The notes beneath the pieces are model-generated. The model did not search any database, had not been told where the DNA came from, and worked only from the letters and a program-made list of their open reading frames with translations. DNA of 64,000 bases from Turritopsis dohrnii. Its lineage: Eukaryota; Cnidaria; Hydrozoa; Anthoathecata; Oceaniidae. Within the stretch, counting starts at the first letter, position 1; each line of letters starts with the position of its first letter. The position numbers and the translations under genes were made by a program. Location of the stretch: the NCBI GenBank assembly GCA_027922465.2, contig BQMF02000002.1, positions 1,426,001 through 1,490,000 on the forward strand, written 5' to 3'. Shown in pieces: positions 25,601-37,056 of this stretch.

Positions 25601-26139
25601 ATATCATAACCGAACGCAGACAACAGAAGCAACAACACGACAAATTCGTCAGCAAGCAGGTGAAAACGCACGGTTTCCGTAAAGGACAGAAGGTGAGAGT
25701 CCAGCATCACGCCACACATGAATGGTCCCTGACAGGCACAATTGTGGGCCAGGTCGCGCCACGATCATACAGCATAAAATTATCTAATGGAAGCACCATC
25801 CGACGTAACACAGTCCATATACGAAGGATCTATTCATTGACCTCCAGCGTGTTAGGCAATGAAGAAGGCGTAATTCCAACCAACGCAGACGCTGACGAAT
25901 CTGACGAGGAGAGCGAAAATTCAGATGCGACAATCACAGCCGATGAAGAAGACGCAAATTACTCGGATGCCGAATCGGACTCCACAGTCATGGAAGACGA
26001 TGATACGATACCATATGCAGAGGAACACAGCGAAGTTGACAGTGAAATGGGTGATGAAAGAGACAATAGCTACATGACTAGATATGGAAGGAAAATTAAG
26101 AAAAAAGAACCCTTAGACTATGAGGACTTGTGTGGCTAA
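22700..26139 (+). pseudogene. pol remnant: knuckle, protease, RT, RNase H, integrase
   Basis: The knuckle at 22725-22800 (CMAC, NH, then C) has a stretched last gap. The protease motif reads DTEADVTVI, with Glu where the catalytic DTG has Gly. An in-frame TAG at 23475-23477 splits the RT just before CHPVVIANKP. The RT has SKLDANSGYWQ and STDDFLVYG, then a frameshift near 23912. RNase H and tether follow (VDGCKKKGG, TDHKPL, VPGKDLIDADAFSR). Another shift near 25005 and a TAG near 25227 cut the integrase, which keeps H-x3-H (HTGHQG), CSTC and the DDE parts GTDLFEAYG, YSDNGSQF and NGLAEAAVK. The tail to 26139 is acidic, ending YEDLCG. At least two stops and two shifts; inactive. Confidence 0.85.
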
Positions 26140-26177
26140 TGACGAACCACAAACCTAACATGTGTCCGTTATCCACC

Positions 26178-26198
26178 TCCGGGGGTTTAAGGGGGACA
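26178..26198 (+). promoter_or_regulatory. Polypurine tract before 3' LTR
   Basis: CCGGGGGTTTAAGGGGGACA, a G-rich tract abutting the 3' LTR, the expected primer for plus-strand DNA. Confidence 0.6.
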
Positions 26199-26283
26199 TG
26201 TTAGATGCGTGAGGCGCCATCTTTAGTTTATGTTTATATGGTCTCGGCGCCGGCACTTTGGTAGGCCTCTTCCGAATACAACA
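26199..26283 (+). repeat. 3' LTR, 85 bp
   Basis: Same as the 5' LTR with one substitution; followed by the target duplication CTTTG. Confidence 0.92.
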
Positions 26284-26288
26284 CTTTG

Positions 26289-29210
26289 CTTGGTCACCTA
26301 GGATTAGCTAAATTGGTTGAAAATTGCTCAACTGGAAGTCCAAGATGGCGTGCGGACGTGTTAGCTGCTGGTTTCTGTGGTTGTTTTTATTTATGTTTGT
26401 AGCCGGGGATATTGAAAAATGTCCTGGTCCATGGAAAAGTGGCGAGTTTAGTTTAGTGCACCAAAATGTACGCGGATTATCTGGAAAGCTGCAACTACTG
26501 TCACTTATGATTTTGCAACATAATATTATATTGTTTGCAGTAAGTGAGACTTTCCTGAACAGCTCTGTTCCTACATCTTTTGTTAATATACCTGGCTACA
26601 ATTTCGAGAGAAAAGATCAAGGTTCACATGGAGGTGGAGTGGGCAGCTATATTAAAAATGATTTAGTTTACCGGAAGAGTATTGACTTAGAAAACTCAAT
26701 TACAGAATTTCTGTTTTTGGAAATTAATTCCCAAAAAGCTAAATCGTTTCTTATGTGTGTATTGTATCGCCCACCAAATTCGTCAACATAGCACACAAAG
26801 AACTTTCACGAAATATCTGAAAAGCAATTATCAAAGATAATGAGAGAGAACAAAGAAGTTCTTATCGTTGGTGACGTAAACTACAACTATCTCAACAAAT
26901 GTGACGCAAAGCCTTTCAAAGAAGTATTCTCGCTAAACGGTTTTGTTTAAGCCGTTAATGATCCTACTCGTACAACCAATGCAACATTAATCGACGTTAT
27001 TCTAACAACAAAGCCTGAAAATGTATGCGACATAAAAACTGTTCCAACCTCAATTAGCGATCACGATGCAGTTGGATGTCGAAGGAAAATCAAAAACAAA
27101 ACAAAAGAAGTTCACGAAACAATTAGATGTCGCGACTACTCGAACTACATTCCTGAAAACTTACGGAATGATTGATCAAACCAATCATTTGACAAAGTAT
27201 ACGAAACTACAAACCCAAACAATGCCTGGAGATTTCCCAAAGATATACTCTTAAAGTCATTTGACTCTCACGCTCCCTTCATAATGACCAAAGTGAAAGG
27301 GAAAAAGTCTCCCTGTCTCACAAGAACGCTTAAAGCCGAAATGAATCACAGAGAAGCTCTGCAGAGAAAATCTCGACAAACAAAGTCCGCTCGCGACCAA
27401 ATAAAGTTTCGCCGACAAAGAAGCAAAATTAACATACATGTCAGAAAAGCACAAAACGATCATAGCAAAACCCTCGTACGGGAATCAAAAAATGACCCTA
27501 ACCGTTTCTGGAGAGTATTAAAATCCATCTATCCCACCAAAGTCAAAGAGACGATTTCCAAACCACTATGCCACGTGATCAACACTTCTATCAAATCTGG
27601 CACAGTCCCAGAGAAATTCAAATCGGGTTCCAAACAGGACTTTGACATATGGACCAACTACGGTGCTACCGATTTACTCAAAGATCTTTGAAAAATGTGT
27701 ACACCGGCAGCTATCAGAACACCTTGAAGACCGAAAACTTCTATCACCAACTCAATTCGGCTTCCGTAAAAAACGAAACACTGAACTTGCCGCAGCCCAA
27801 CTGCGTGACGAAATCCGAAAAAACACGAACAATGGCTATGTAACTGGGGCGATATTCATAGACTTGACGAAGGCTTTTGATACATTAAATCATGCTCATA
27901 AATCATAAAAACTCTGTCGAGTTTTGGAGTCCTTGGATCTGAAAAGGAGCTGTTTGTAAAGTATCTGTTTTAGAAGAAAAAAAACCGTCTGTTATGCTAA
28001 GGAGATATCTCAACCTGAGTTAGTAACATGGGGTGTGCCACAGGGCTCCATACTTCAGCCCCTTACTCTTCTTGATAACCTTTAATGATATTAGTTCAGT
28101 ACTTAAACATTAACACATTAAAACGTATGCTGACGACACAGTTATCTACGTTTTCGGAAAGACCAAACAGGTGGTCCAGTCAAAATTGCAAGCAGATTTC
28201 CAAGTAGTTACTAAATGGCTGAAGTCAATCGACTTAGTAAGAAATATGAGGAAGGGAAAAACAGAATGCATGCTATTTGGTACTGCCCAAAAGATAAAAA
28301 ACAACTCCCTTGTTATAAACTAACAGCATCAGCAAGTATCAAACACAAATACATACAAATACCTTGGCGTAACACTCGATCAAACGTTGAAAATTCGCAA
28401 ACACACAGATAAGACTTACAAAAAAGCAACTGGGAGATTGTTAAGAAAAGTTCAACCCCAGCTCACAACTGCAGCTGCATTAACACTCTTCAAAACCATG
28501 CTCATGCCAGTCTTCACAATACAAACACTGCCAATAATGAAATTTCCAGTTTCGAGACAAGAGTCCGCGCGATAATCTTTGGTAAGACGTCAAAAGTGCC
28601 AAAAAACCTCTCTATTCGTGGTATTCAAAGACAACGGTTGACAACCCAAGTATTTAACTTTATACATGGAAACGTGTGAGAAAACTTCAAAAACTACTTT
28701 ACCATCATGAGAAAAAACACCAGTAACTGTAATAAAATTATTCTCTTACCCAGAGTAAGACTGGAAGGAACAAAAAGAAGTTTCTTCTTTTACGGTGATC
28801 AATGTTTCAATGAACTGCCACTTGACATAAGAAGTGCAACTTCTATGGCAGAGTTTAATAAACTATATAACAAATTCTTCAACTACTAACCTAGCTAAGC
28901 ACATGCAGTATTTTGTGTCGTTGTTCTCTGATCCATCTGACGTCTTTTGGAAGTATCGAAGCGTCAAGGTGCTATGTGTGTTTACTAGGAATAATTATCT
29001 TTTACTGATTTTAGATTTTAAACTTTATAACTTTATAACTGGGTATTTTACCTTAAATTTTATTTTATTTTGCTCCTATAATTTTTACCACGGGACCCAG
29101 AAGGTAGAACAGAATTTTACAAATATGTACATAATGTATATATTACTGTATTTTGATTTGGTCATCCTGTATAAAAATTCGTAAATAACAATAATAATAA
29201 CAATAATAAC
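26289..29210 (+). mobile_element. 2A-bearing CR1-like LINE, decayed
   Basis: Starts next to the LTR element, carries a single coding region from 26345 to about 28889, and ends in an AATAAC-type microsatellite tail at 29184-29210. Beyond the tail lies the 3' end of another LINE in the opposite direction. The true 5' end may have been displaced by the LTR insertion. Confidence 0.8.
26345..28889 (+). pseudogene. LINE polyprotein: signal-like 2A leader, endonuclease, reverse transcriptase
   Basis: ATG at 26345 gives MACGRVSCWFLWLFLFMFV followed by AGDIEKCPGP: a hydrophobic leader ending in a 2A-like motif whose Asn is Cys. The nuclease follows at once (HQNVRGLSGKL, SETFLNSS, VLYRPPNS; then VGDVNYNYL and SISDHDAVG after stops). 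Stops lie at 26789 and 26950; frameshifts near 27060, 27640 and 27910. RT parts are FGFRKKRNTE, IFIDLTKAFDTLNHA, GVPQGS and YADDTVIYV (about 28120-28150). The end ELPLDIRSATSMAEF, then NKFFNY, is the usual LINE C-terminus. There is no zinc finger between 2A and nuclease, unlike the LINE at 13.3-16.6 kb. Confidence 0.8.
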
Positions 29211-29841
29211 GGTTCATATTTCAGTTCCAAAGATTTACATTTGGATAATTCTACTGACCTGAGAAGGCAAGGGTCAAAACGAAAAATGAAGACAGGCGTA
29301 TGAAGTAAACTTAAACGATGTTGAGAATTATTGTAGTTACTGCTGTAGCGATGTATACGGAGACAAGTTAGCCCTAAGCTATTGTAGCGAGAGAAATATG
29401 TAAAGTATATAAAATATATGAAGGACAGAAAAAAAAAGTCATATGGTCACTATGCACTTGTAACCAGAGTCGTTAAACAGAAGCGCACTAAACATATTGA
29501 GAGACATTATACTCATAAACGAGAAAAATGTGAGTTGACTATAAGGTAGTGAATATTGTAAATAACCCAAAATTTAGGCTCAATGTTGAAATATGATAGC
29601 GTAAAAACCTCAGTTAAATTGTGTAACAAAAAAAAATCAAAAAAAAAGAAAAAAAACCCAAAAAACCCCCAAAAAACAAAATGAAATGCAACTAAGAGAC
29701 TGAAAGAATCTGTGCTTTATCTAAAAAATATTTTTTTCGTTAGTTTGCAGAACATTCCATAACTATGACAAGATCGACATTCAGTTGGCAAATCATTGAA
29801 TATTTTGGCTGCTGTGTATTCGAACGTCGTTTGGACATTTG
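29211..29841 (-). mobile_element. 3' end of a CR1-like LINE, minus strand
   Basis: The sequence after the shared microsatellite (CATATTTCAGTTCCAAAGAT) matches the 3' end of the minus-strand LINE at 13378 onward. On the minus strand 29760-29840 reads TFEYTAAKIFNDLPTECR, the LINE C-terminal signature. Only the 3' end is left. Confidence 0.65.
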
Positions 29842-29941
29842 TGCATAGCCTTCCATCCATGTAAAAATTATTTTGAAGTTCGGTATATACATTTAAAAAA
29901 CAGCTTTTGAACTTTCGTTTCCAACATTATGAAACACACTG
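29842..29941. repeat. Partial MITE, CAGTGTGTTTC family
   Basis: The right part, TTCGGTATATACATTT and CAACATTATGAAACACACTG then TA, matches the copies at 41365-41597 and 45066-45170. The left terminus is not found, so it is truncated or degraded at the LINE remnant. Confidence 0.6.
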
Positions 29942-29943
29942 TA

Positions 29944-30660
29944 TGAGTTGATATAAGTAGATACTAATTATTATTGCGTACACTTTATTGTTTGTATTTG
30001 TAGCTGAAACTTCATTTGGACTAATAATTCCTATAAAAATTATCAGGTTTTTCATGTCCGTCTGTCAAGAAACTTCTCATTATAGTTATTAAAGAAGAAG
30101 CAAATTGACTGTGACTCGTTCTTCCGTCACCACGTGCTATTTTCTTTCCATAACTAAACTACACTTGCATTTTAGCCAAATTACAGGATTTATTTATTTA
30201 TATTTTTATTGCGTTATCAATGTAAATGATATTCACTTATATCTTCAAAATAAAAACCAGACAGGTTATTTCTTATGTAAGTTCATAGACTTTTGGTGCT
30301 TTCATTGCCTTTGCCTCTGGAAATTGAAGGGAAACATTTGATAACAATAACAGCAACTTCAATAATAGTATTTGGTTATCTTTTTCACCCAAGCTCTTGT
30401 TGTGGTTGGGAGCTTAAGCAATCGCAATGGGTTCGAAGACGGCGACGTGTTTAAAACAAAAGCTTTATTTTCTATGTGGGATTTGTTTTGAAAGGGAGTC
30501 TACTACTTATGAGACCATTGGGAAAATTTTGCAAGATAGTTATATCATTAACATATTTGCACGTTCTATGCACAACGTGAAAAGTCATGATTTGAAGTCG
30601 TACTGACAACGGAGAGTTAATTATAGAGAAAGCCTTTTTCTCTTATGCAGATTATATAGC
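29944..30660. other. AT-rich spacer before the esterase LINE
   Basis: No gene recognised. The 5' untranslated region of the next LINE probably begins within it. Confidence 0.3.
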
Positions 30661-30705
30661 AGCTCGATAACTTTCTAGTCGTTATAAGTATATCAAGACA
30701 CCAAG

Positions 30706-31923
30706 ATGGCGCATGTTGAAGCAGACGTGTCTTGTGTCGCAGAACAACAATTAATCATGAAAGCTGAAATACTCGAAGCTATCACAGCAATAAGGGAAGG
30801 AAAACATCATCGACCAACTACAGAAGGTATATTCAATCATATTTGTAATGAACGCAGGGAACGTAATGAACACAGTGTTGGTATCAAAGCATATAAAACT
30901 TGCTTCGATAATCTCGTCGAAAATCGTACCATTTGGATAAAAGGCGAAGGGGCCACTGAATCAGTTTTCATTACTAAACCTAATGCTCGTGATAACCATA
31001 GTGAACTATTATCAGATCTTAATAAATCGCCGTTGGTATCCCCTGTTAAACCTGATACTATTAAAACTGACAAGCTTGTTACTGCTGAACATTTAGAAGA
31101 GTTCATAGATTCAGCCTTTCGTAATGTTGTTGATAGGACATGCTATGCACAGGAAACTAAGAAGGACAGCACTCAAGACTCTGTTGTACAAATACTTTTG
31201 AAACAAGTAGCATTTTTTGAGAGGGAAATGGAGAACAAACAAAGAGTTATTGAGGGGTTGTTGCGTACTCTCCACGAACGCGATGAAATCATAAAGCGTA
31301 ACGGTTACATTTCATCTCACGTAAAATGTTCGTCTGATGTTTTTTGTAATTCAGAGAACAATGACGATGTCGCAAATCAACACAAGAATAACACTGTTAA
31401 CACAAAGCAGAAAAATGAGAATAAAAGCCGATCTACGTATGTGATAGGCGACAGTATGATCAAAGATTTAAAAGCTTGGAAAATTTCTAACAAACTTAGT
31501 AATAAGCAAAACGTTGTCATCAGATCTTTCTCTGGTGCTAGATCAGAATGTATGGAGCAATATGTAAAACCAACGCTGAAACTAAATCCTGACCATGTCA
31601 TAATTCATGTTGGCACTAATGATCTTTCTTTGAATGACTCTGCAGATGTCATTGCCGATCGTATAGTTAAACTTGCCGTTTCTGCAAAAAGTGACAAAAC
31701 AGCGATATCAGTTTCTGGATGTGTTATGAGAGATGACCAGTATTCTGCAAAGGCAAAGTCTCTGAACAAAGCGCTAGAGAAGTTGTGTAATGAAGCAATG
31801 ATCGGATACTTATCTCACGATAATATAAATAAAGTGCACTTAAACCGCAGCAAATTACACCTAAACGTCAAAGGCACCAAAGTTTTAATGAGGAATATGT
31901 CATCATATATTGATAGGTATTGA
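30706..31923 (+). CDS. LINE ORF1 protein with winged-helix-like start and SGNH esterase domain
   Basis: 405 residues from ATG 30706. Residues 1-95 look like a small helical/winged-helix DNA-binding module. A charged linker with a likely coiled coil follows (about 165-200, LKQVAFFEREMENKQRVIEG). Residues 245-400 form an SGNH hydrolase: GDS at 248-250 (nucleophile Ser), FSGARSE, GTND at 303-306 and the late His in SKLHLN at 385. Esterase-type ORF1 proteins are known in CR1/L2 LINEs and are thought to bind membranes or RNA during retrotransposition. The frame is intact. It ends in TGA, and the same frame stays open into ORF2. Confidence 0.85.
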   Translation: MAHVEADVSCVAEQQLIMKAEILEAITAIREGKHHRPTTEGIFNHICNERRERNEHSVGIKAYKTCFDNLVENRTIWIKGEGATESVFITKPNARDNHSELLSDLNKSPLVSPVKPDTIKTDKLVTAEHLEEFIDSAFRNVVDRTCYAQETKKDSTQDSVVQILLKQVAFFEREMENKQRVIEGLLRTLHERDEIIKRNGYISSHVKCSSDVFCNSENNDDVANQHKNNTVNTKQKNENKSRSTYVIGDSMIKDLKAWKISNKLSNKQNVVIRSFSGARSECMEQYVKPTLKLNPDHVIIHVGTNDLSLNDSADVIADRIVKLAVSAKSDKTAISVSGCVMRDDQYSAKAKSLNKALEKLCNEAMIGYLSHDNINKVHLNRSKLHLNVKGTKVLMRNMSSYIDRY

Positions 31924-34923
31924 CATAGTAGAGCTGACGCTGATGATTCTTCGTTCACCCCTGTTCATATTAATAATAAGTGCACAGGTGTGGGCGAAGA
32001 GCCCTCAGCTGGCAGCTCTGATGATGAAATTTCGCCCACTTCTCTAGATTCTTTTAACGAGAAACGACTGAAGTTTCCGTCCAATATCATACCATCTTAT
32101 CTAAATATTAACTCTGTACGGAATAAATTTGAAAGTCTTCAAGTTTTGTTAGGAGGCAAGGTTGACATTTTATCCATTGCTGAGTCAAAATTAGATGAGT
32201 CGTTCCCCTCGTCACAATTTGTGATGAAGGGTTATACGAAGCCTTATCGTTTAGATATATCTTGCAATAGAGGTGGACTTTTGGTATATAGGAAAGATAC
32301 ATTACCAACACGGTTGTTGAGTGGTTTTAAGCTCCCAGAAGACGTGCAAATTATTCCTACAGAGTTAAATCTTCGCAAGGAGAAGTGGCTTATAGTCTCG
32401 ATCTACCGGCCACCGTCAAAAAACGTTGATTATTTCCTAGATACTTTATCTTCTTTACTTGATTTTCATAGTCAGGCGTACAAATGCATTTTAGTGATGG
32501 GAGACTTCAACATCGAGCCGGAAAAACCCAAGATGTCGAGTTTTCTGGAAGTACATGGTTTGTATAACCATACAAATACAAAAACTTGCTGGAAATCTTC
32601 GGATGGATCTTGTATCGATCTGATACTTTCCAACAAAAAGCATTCATTTCAGCTCTCTGGGGCTGTTGAGACTGGATTAAGTGATCACCATCTTCTAGTA
32701 TACTCGATGTTTAAGTCGAAATTCCTAAAGCATGAGCCGAAGAAGTATAGTTATAGTTGCTATAAAAGATTAGATCTAACTGCATTTTTGAAATCTGTTC
32801 AGAACAGCTTAGTTGATGTAGAAAACTACACTGACTTTGATAAGATCTTTACGGAACTCTTGAACCAGCTGCGCCGTTAAAAACTTGTTTTTTGCGCGCC
32901 AATAATCAACCACACATGACTAAGGCTTTACGCAAAGCCATTATGACAAGATCTCGGCTTAAAAACAGAGCGCGTCAAACAAACAGTGCAGAGGATTGGG
33001 CTGCTTACAAAGCGCACAGGAATTTTGTCGTAAATTTAAACAGGCGTTCCAAAAAGTCACATCTCTGTGACAACAAATTTGGCAGTAAAAGTTTCTGGGA
33101 TGCATGTAAGCCCTTTTTCTCAAAAAAGGGGATAAAGCAAGAAAAGATAATCCTTGTTCAAGAGGGCCGTATTGTCAGTGATGATTCCTCCATTGCGCAA
33201 ATCTTCAACAGTCACTTTTCTAATATAACGAGTAGTCTGACTATACCACACTGGAAAGGTCCCCTGCCTCTCGATGTGGATAGTCTATAGCCAAGTCGAT
33301 AGGTCGATCCTATCGACTTGGCTATAGACAAGTATGCTGGTCATCCCAGCGTACTAAAAATTAAGTCTAAGTTTAAATCACTGCCTGTCTATGAATTCCA
33401 CCATATTGAGGCAGCTGAGATGAGGAAAGAGATCTTTTCACTAGACTCGTCGAAAAGTACTGGAGGCGATTTGCCAATTAAAGTGTTAAAACTGTCTTGT
33501 TCTGAAATTGAAAGCCCCTTAACTAGGTGTTTCAATTCGATGATTGATTCTTCTGTTTTCCCTGAAGAGTTAGAACTTGCCGACGTAATTCCAGTATTTA
33601 AAAAGGGTGATAGAACCGACTGGGAATGCTACAGACCCATAAGTTTACTTAGGTCTCCTTCAAAACTTTTCGAGAGGCTTTTTGGAACGTCAGATCTCCT
33701 CCTTTATGGAGGAACGACTTTCAAAATATCTATGTGGTTTTCGCAAAGGTCATTCGACCCAGCATGCCTTACTTAACCTCATCGTCGCATGGCAGCGGTG
33801 TTTGGCAAATGGCGGTAGAGTTGGAGCAGTGCTTATGGACTTGTCCAAATCCTTCGACACTCTACCACATGACCTGCTTATTGCTAAGCTCCATGCATAT
33901 GGGCTTGATCGTAAAAGCTTGAAACTAATTTACAGTTACCTCTCAAACCGAAAAATGCGCTTTCGCATCGGCTCAGTGTTTAGTGACTGGCTTAGGGTCC
34001 TTTTAGGCGTCCCCCAGGGATCGGTTCTAGGTCCTATCCTTTTTAATATATTTTTAAATGATCTATTTTTCAGCGAACTAGATTCGCTTATTTGTAACTT
34101 TGCTGATGATAATACCTTGTCTGCATGTGGATCATCTTTAAACGGGATTCTCAGGCAGCTAAAGCATGATTCAGAAATAACTATCCAGTGGTTTCGAGAT
34201 AACGAGATGGTGGTAAACCCGGATAAATTTCAAGTCATGTTTTTAGGCTGTAGTTCAGCTGAAATCACGTCATTTGTAATATGCGGCTTTGCCTTAGAAC
34301 CGTCGCCTTCAGTGAACTTGCTTGGGGTAACCATTGATAACAAGCTGACTTTTTCTGCCCATATAGAAAAAATCTGTTCGCAGGCAAATAGAAAGATTAG
34401 TGCATTACTGCGCATTCGAAAATTTATTAAATATGGCAGAGCAGTCCTTTTGTGCAACGTATTTATTTTGTCTTGCTTCAGATACTGTCCCCTGATTAGG
34501 ATGTTTCATTCAAAAGGGGACGCTCAGAAAATTCGTAAAACACAGATTAGAGCCCTCCGAGCTGTGAATTTTGATTTCTCTACACCCAGTGAGCACATTT
34601 TAACTAAGTACGATAATGAATCCATCCACACTTTAAATTTGCGTACTATGCTAATCGAGGTTTTCAAAACTGTGAACAGATTAAATCCAGAATCTTTATG
34701 GGATTTGTTCGGGCAGAAAAAGACAGCAATTCCAATGCGATCTGGTTACTTACTGATGCTTCCTGGCAAAAATGAATCCACGATATACTCGTTTACGTTT
34801 CGTGCTGTGTTGGCATGGAATTATTTGTCACATCCACTTAAGGATTTAGAGTCCTTGTCTTCATTCAAAACCAGTATTGCCAAGATAAGATCATTCTACT
34901 GTCAGTGTAAATCCTGCTCATGA
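31924..34923 (+). pseudogene. LINE ORF2: endonuclease and reverse transcriptase, two frameshifts and a palindromic insert
   Basis: The frame of ORF1 continues after TGA through an acidic linker into the nuclease (SYLNINSVRNKFESL, ESKLDESF, SIYRPPS, MGDFNIEPE, GLSDHHLL). A shift near 32870 moves to another frame for the linker and RT start (NQPHMTKALRKAIM, SFWDACKPFF, VIPVFKKGDRTDWECYRPIS). In-frame stops come from the palindrome at 33283-33329. A shift near 33680 restores the first frame for FRKGHSTQHALL, AVLMDLSKSFDTLPHD, GVPQGSVLGP and catalytic FADD (usual YADD), then the thumb and C-terminus to 34923. No ATG lies near the ORF2 start in this frame. The copy is dead but young-looking. Confidence 0.85.
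33283..33329. repeat. Perfect 21-bp inverted repeat with 5-bp loop
   Basis: Arm GTCTATAGCCAAGTCGATAG (plus G) is followed by TCGAT and the exact reverse complement. It lies in the LINE ORF2 and adds two stops without changing frame, so it looks like a templated inverted insertion. Confidence 0.85.
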
Positions 34924-35567
34924 TTAGTCAGTATATTTATTTCTAGATTTTATAATATATTTTTTAGGTTAGGTTATATTTTAATTTTTAATTGTTTTGT
35001 TGACTTGATTTAGTCATTACTTATGTAATTGTACTAGGGATAATGTCAACAGAAAATAAAGTTACAATACAATACAATACAAAGTTGAATAAATGCTCCA
35101 ATAAAAAGAAGTTCGTCAAAATGCTATTCACAAGTACTTTTATTATTTTGTTCTTTTTGCTCACGTCGTCGTCCACATTGCCGTTGTAGTTGCTTAAGCT
35201 TACTATTAAGATCACGACGACCTTTTGTTTCGACAGTCTTATTTTTCCTAATTTTTAGCCGTGCAATGCCTGTTTATTGTTATCAACGTGGATTCAAATT
35301 GCTTCAATGGTTTCAAAAGCTTTTGTTTTATATCCTATAATTCTTATAGATCCAAAGAAAAAAGAACGTACTTAGAACAAAAAGGAATATTAATAGAGTT
35401 TAATTGAGAATACGTATTAAGAACTATGAAGAAAAATGTAGGAAATTCAGGAAGTTTAAAACATTGCTATATTTCGGTCACATCATTGGTGACATTCTAT
35501 ATATAAGGCAAAACAAATATAAACTTATTTTGAAAACAGGTAGGAGAAAAACTAACACACATATTAT

Positions 35568-35730
35568 GAACTTTGGCAATAGGGTATTGATTGTTTGTTT
35601 TCATTTTATTAGATAAAAAGCATCAAAGAAATTTGTTGTTGTGGATGCTGAATGGCAAAATGAAATTGAAAGGTAAAGTCAAATCTGACGTAATGTGCAG
35701 CATTTTTAATAGACTCCAACCTCTAACTCA
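35568..35730 (+). other. Conserved block upstream of paralogue B
   Basis: Matches 9420-9555 and, beyond the transposon in A, the bases after 10525 (GACTCCAACCTCTAAC against GACTC...CTCTAACCTC). A pyrimidine-rich acceptor-like site (TTTTCATTTTATTAG) precedes 35613 and GGTAAAG follows about 60 bases later. It may be a 5' exon. From 35731 to 37056 nothing further is recognised. Confidence 0.4.
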
Positions 35731-37056
35731 TGTTTACCAAATTGTATATCAAAAGGACAATGAAACCTGGGTGTTAAGTTTTAAGTTTTCTTAAGTTTTA
35801 TCTAGAACACTATCATTTGATTATGTGACGCATTATGAAACATACGTGATCATATGAAGATCCATTTCATAAGCTGTGGCCTACGGAGTCGAGCTTTTCA
35901 ATTTTGCAGCTTGGTACTGCACAGATATTTTAACGAACCTAAAGCTTCTGGTTAGACTAAATTACAGCAAATTTGTGTTAAACAATCATTGCTCCTTCAT
36001 TTCCACTATCCTTTTGTGCATACGTAGCGACTAATGATATGTAAACTAAGTAAATGTACACAGCCTCTTCTGTCTTCCAATAACCCAAATGTAATGTTTT
36101 TGTTGTTTTCGTACGTCGTCGTCTTCGTTGTCGTCGTAGTTTCGTAAAGTCCCAAATATTACGCTAGGATGGAAGTTCCTTAAAGTATCTTGATCCGGAG
36201 AAAGAAATATTGTAGAAATTTAACAAATGTATCAACAAAATTATGTACAGAATTTTTTCATAGAATATAAGACTCTGACGTTGAAGTTTTTTCAAATGTA
36301 GTTAAAAACTATGTTTGAAAGTATTTTTAGGTGAAATATATAATAAAGTGTCATTAAAAAAAGTAAGCAAGTCTAAGCTGTATAAATCCTGCCGGTTTTT
36401 CGTACGCATTCCTTTCTGATGTGGATTCAGTCCGTAGAACCTGCGGAAAGTTCAGCTTTTATATAAATGGTCAGCTATATGGTTTCTCATGCAAATAATG
36501 ATCGCAGATAAATTTTTCTGAGATCATTATCATTAGCTGCACATATTTATTATATTTGTAATGGTCAGTCTGTCAATTCGAACAGAAACTGACAAGGACT
36601 GTTGACTTTATCTGAAAGTTAATGTGCAACGCTTTTGAGCAGATATTGGTCTTTGAAAATGTATATCTTCTAGTGTAATTGAAATTTGACAATTGGAGAT
36701 TGAATCTATCTGGACACATTCGCTGGTATTGAAACACAGTTCTCTTAATTAATTACGTCATCAAAAAGCTTACAAAAGCCACCACGTGTTTGTTACCATC
36801 TCCTTTCTATCTTACTATCTTAGAAATAAAAAATCACTCTTATCTTTAAAATCTAAATTCGTCTTTTACGTTATATTTTATGAAATCTCAAAAAGAGAAT
36901 TTTTAAAACTGTTTGCAGAATCATTTAGGTGCTTATGCGAAAAAGAAAGCATTGTTCATCGACATTTAAGCGCGTACCTAATACATACAAAAATGAATGC
37001 ATTTAAACGTGCCTGATGAGTACCAATCTTACACATATCTTTTTGTTCGTTCATAG

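Larger units (their letters stand above)
21759..26283 (+). mobile_element. Mag-like Ty3/gypsy LTR retrotransposon, full length but coding-defective
   Basis: Two 85-bp LTRs (21759-21843 and 26199-26283) differ by one base near the end. The 5-bp target duplication CTTTG is at 21754-21758 and 26284-26288. The order of domains is gag, Cys/His knuckle, protease, reverse transcriptase, RNase H, integrase. Very short LTRs, a 5-bp duplication and a serine-tRNA-like primer site are typical of the Mag clade. The element carries several stops and frameshifts and cannot make its full products. Confidence 0.9.
30661..35083 (+). mobile_element. L2/CR1-like LINE with esterase ORF1, nearly complete
   Basis: ORF1 (30706-31923), ORF2 from about 31924 to 34923, a short 3' untranslated region and an ACAAT/AATAC repeat tail at 35066-35083. 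The most intact retroelement here, with two frameshifts and one palindromic insertion in ORF2. The 5' boundary is approximate. Confidence 0.85.

Noticed and set aside
35613..35672. 60-base possible exon (KKHQRNLLLWMLNGKMKLK) upstream of gene B
   Set aside because: Splice-like borders are good, but the aligned segment in copy A has a different length and does not keep the frame, so it is reported as a conserved block and not as coding.
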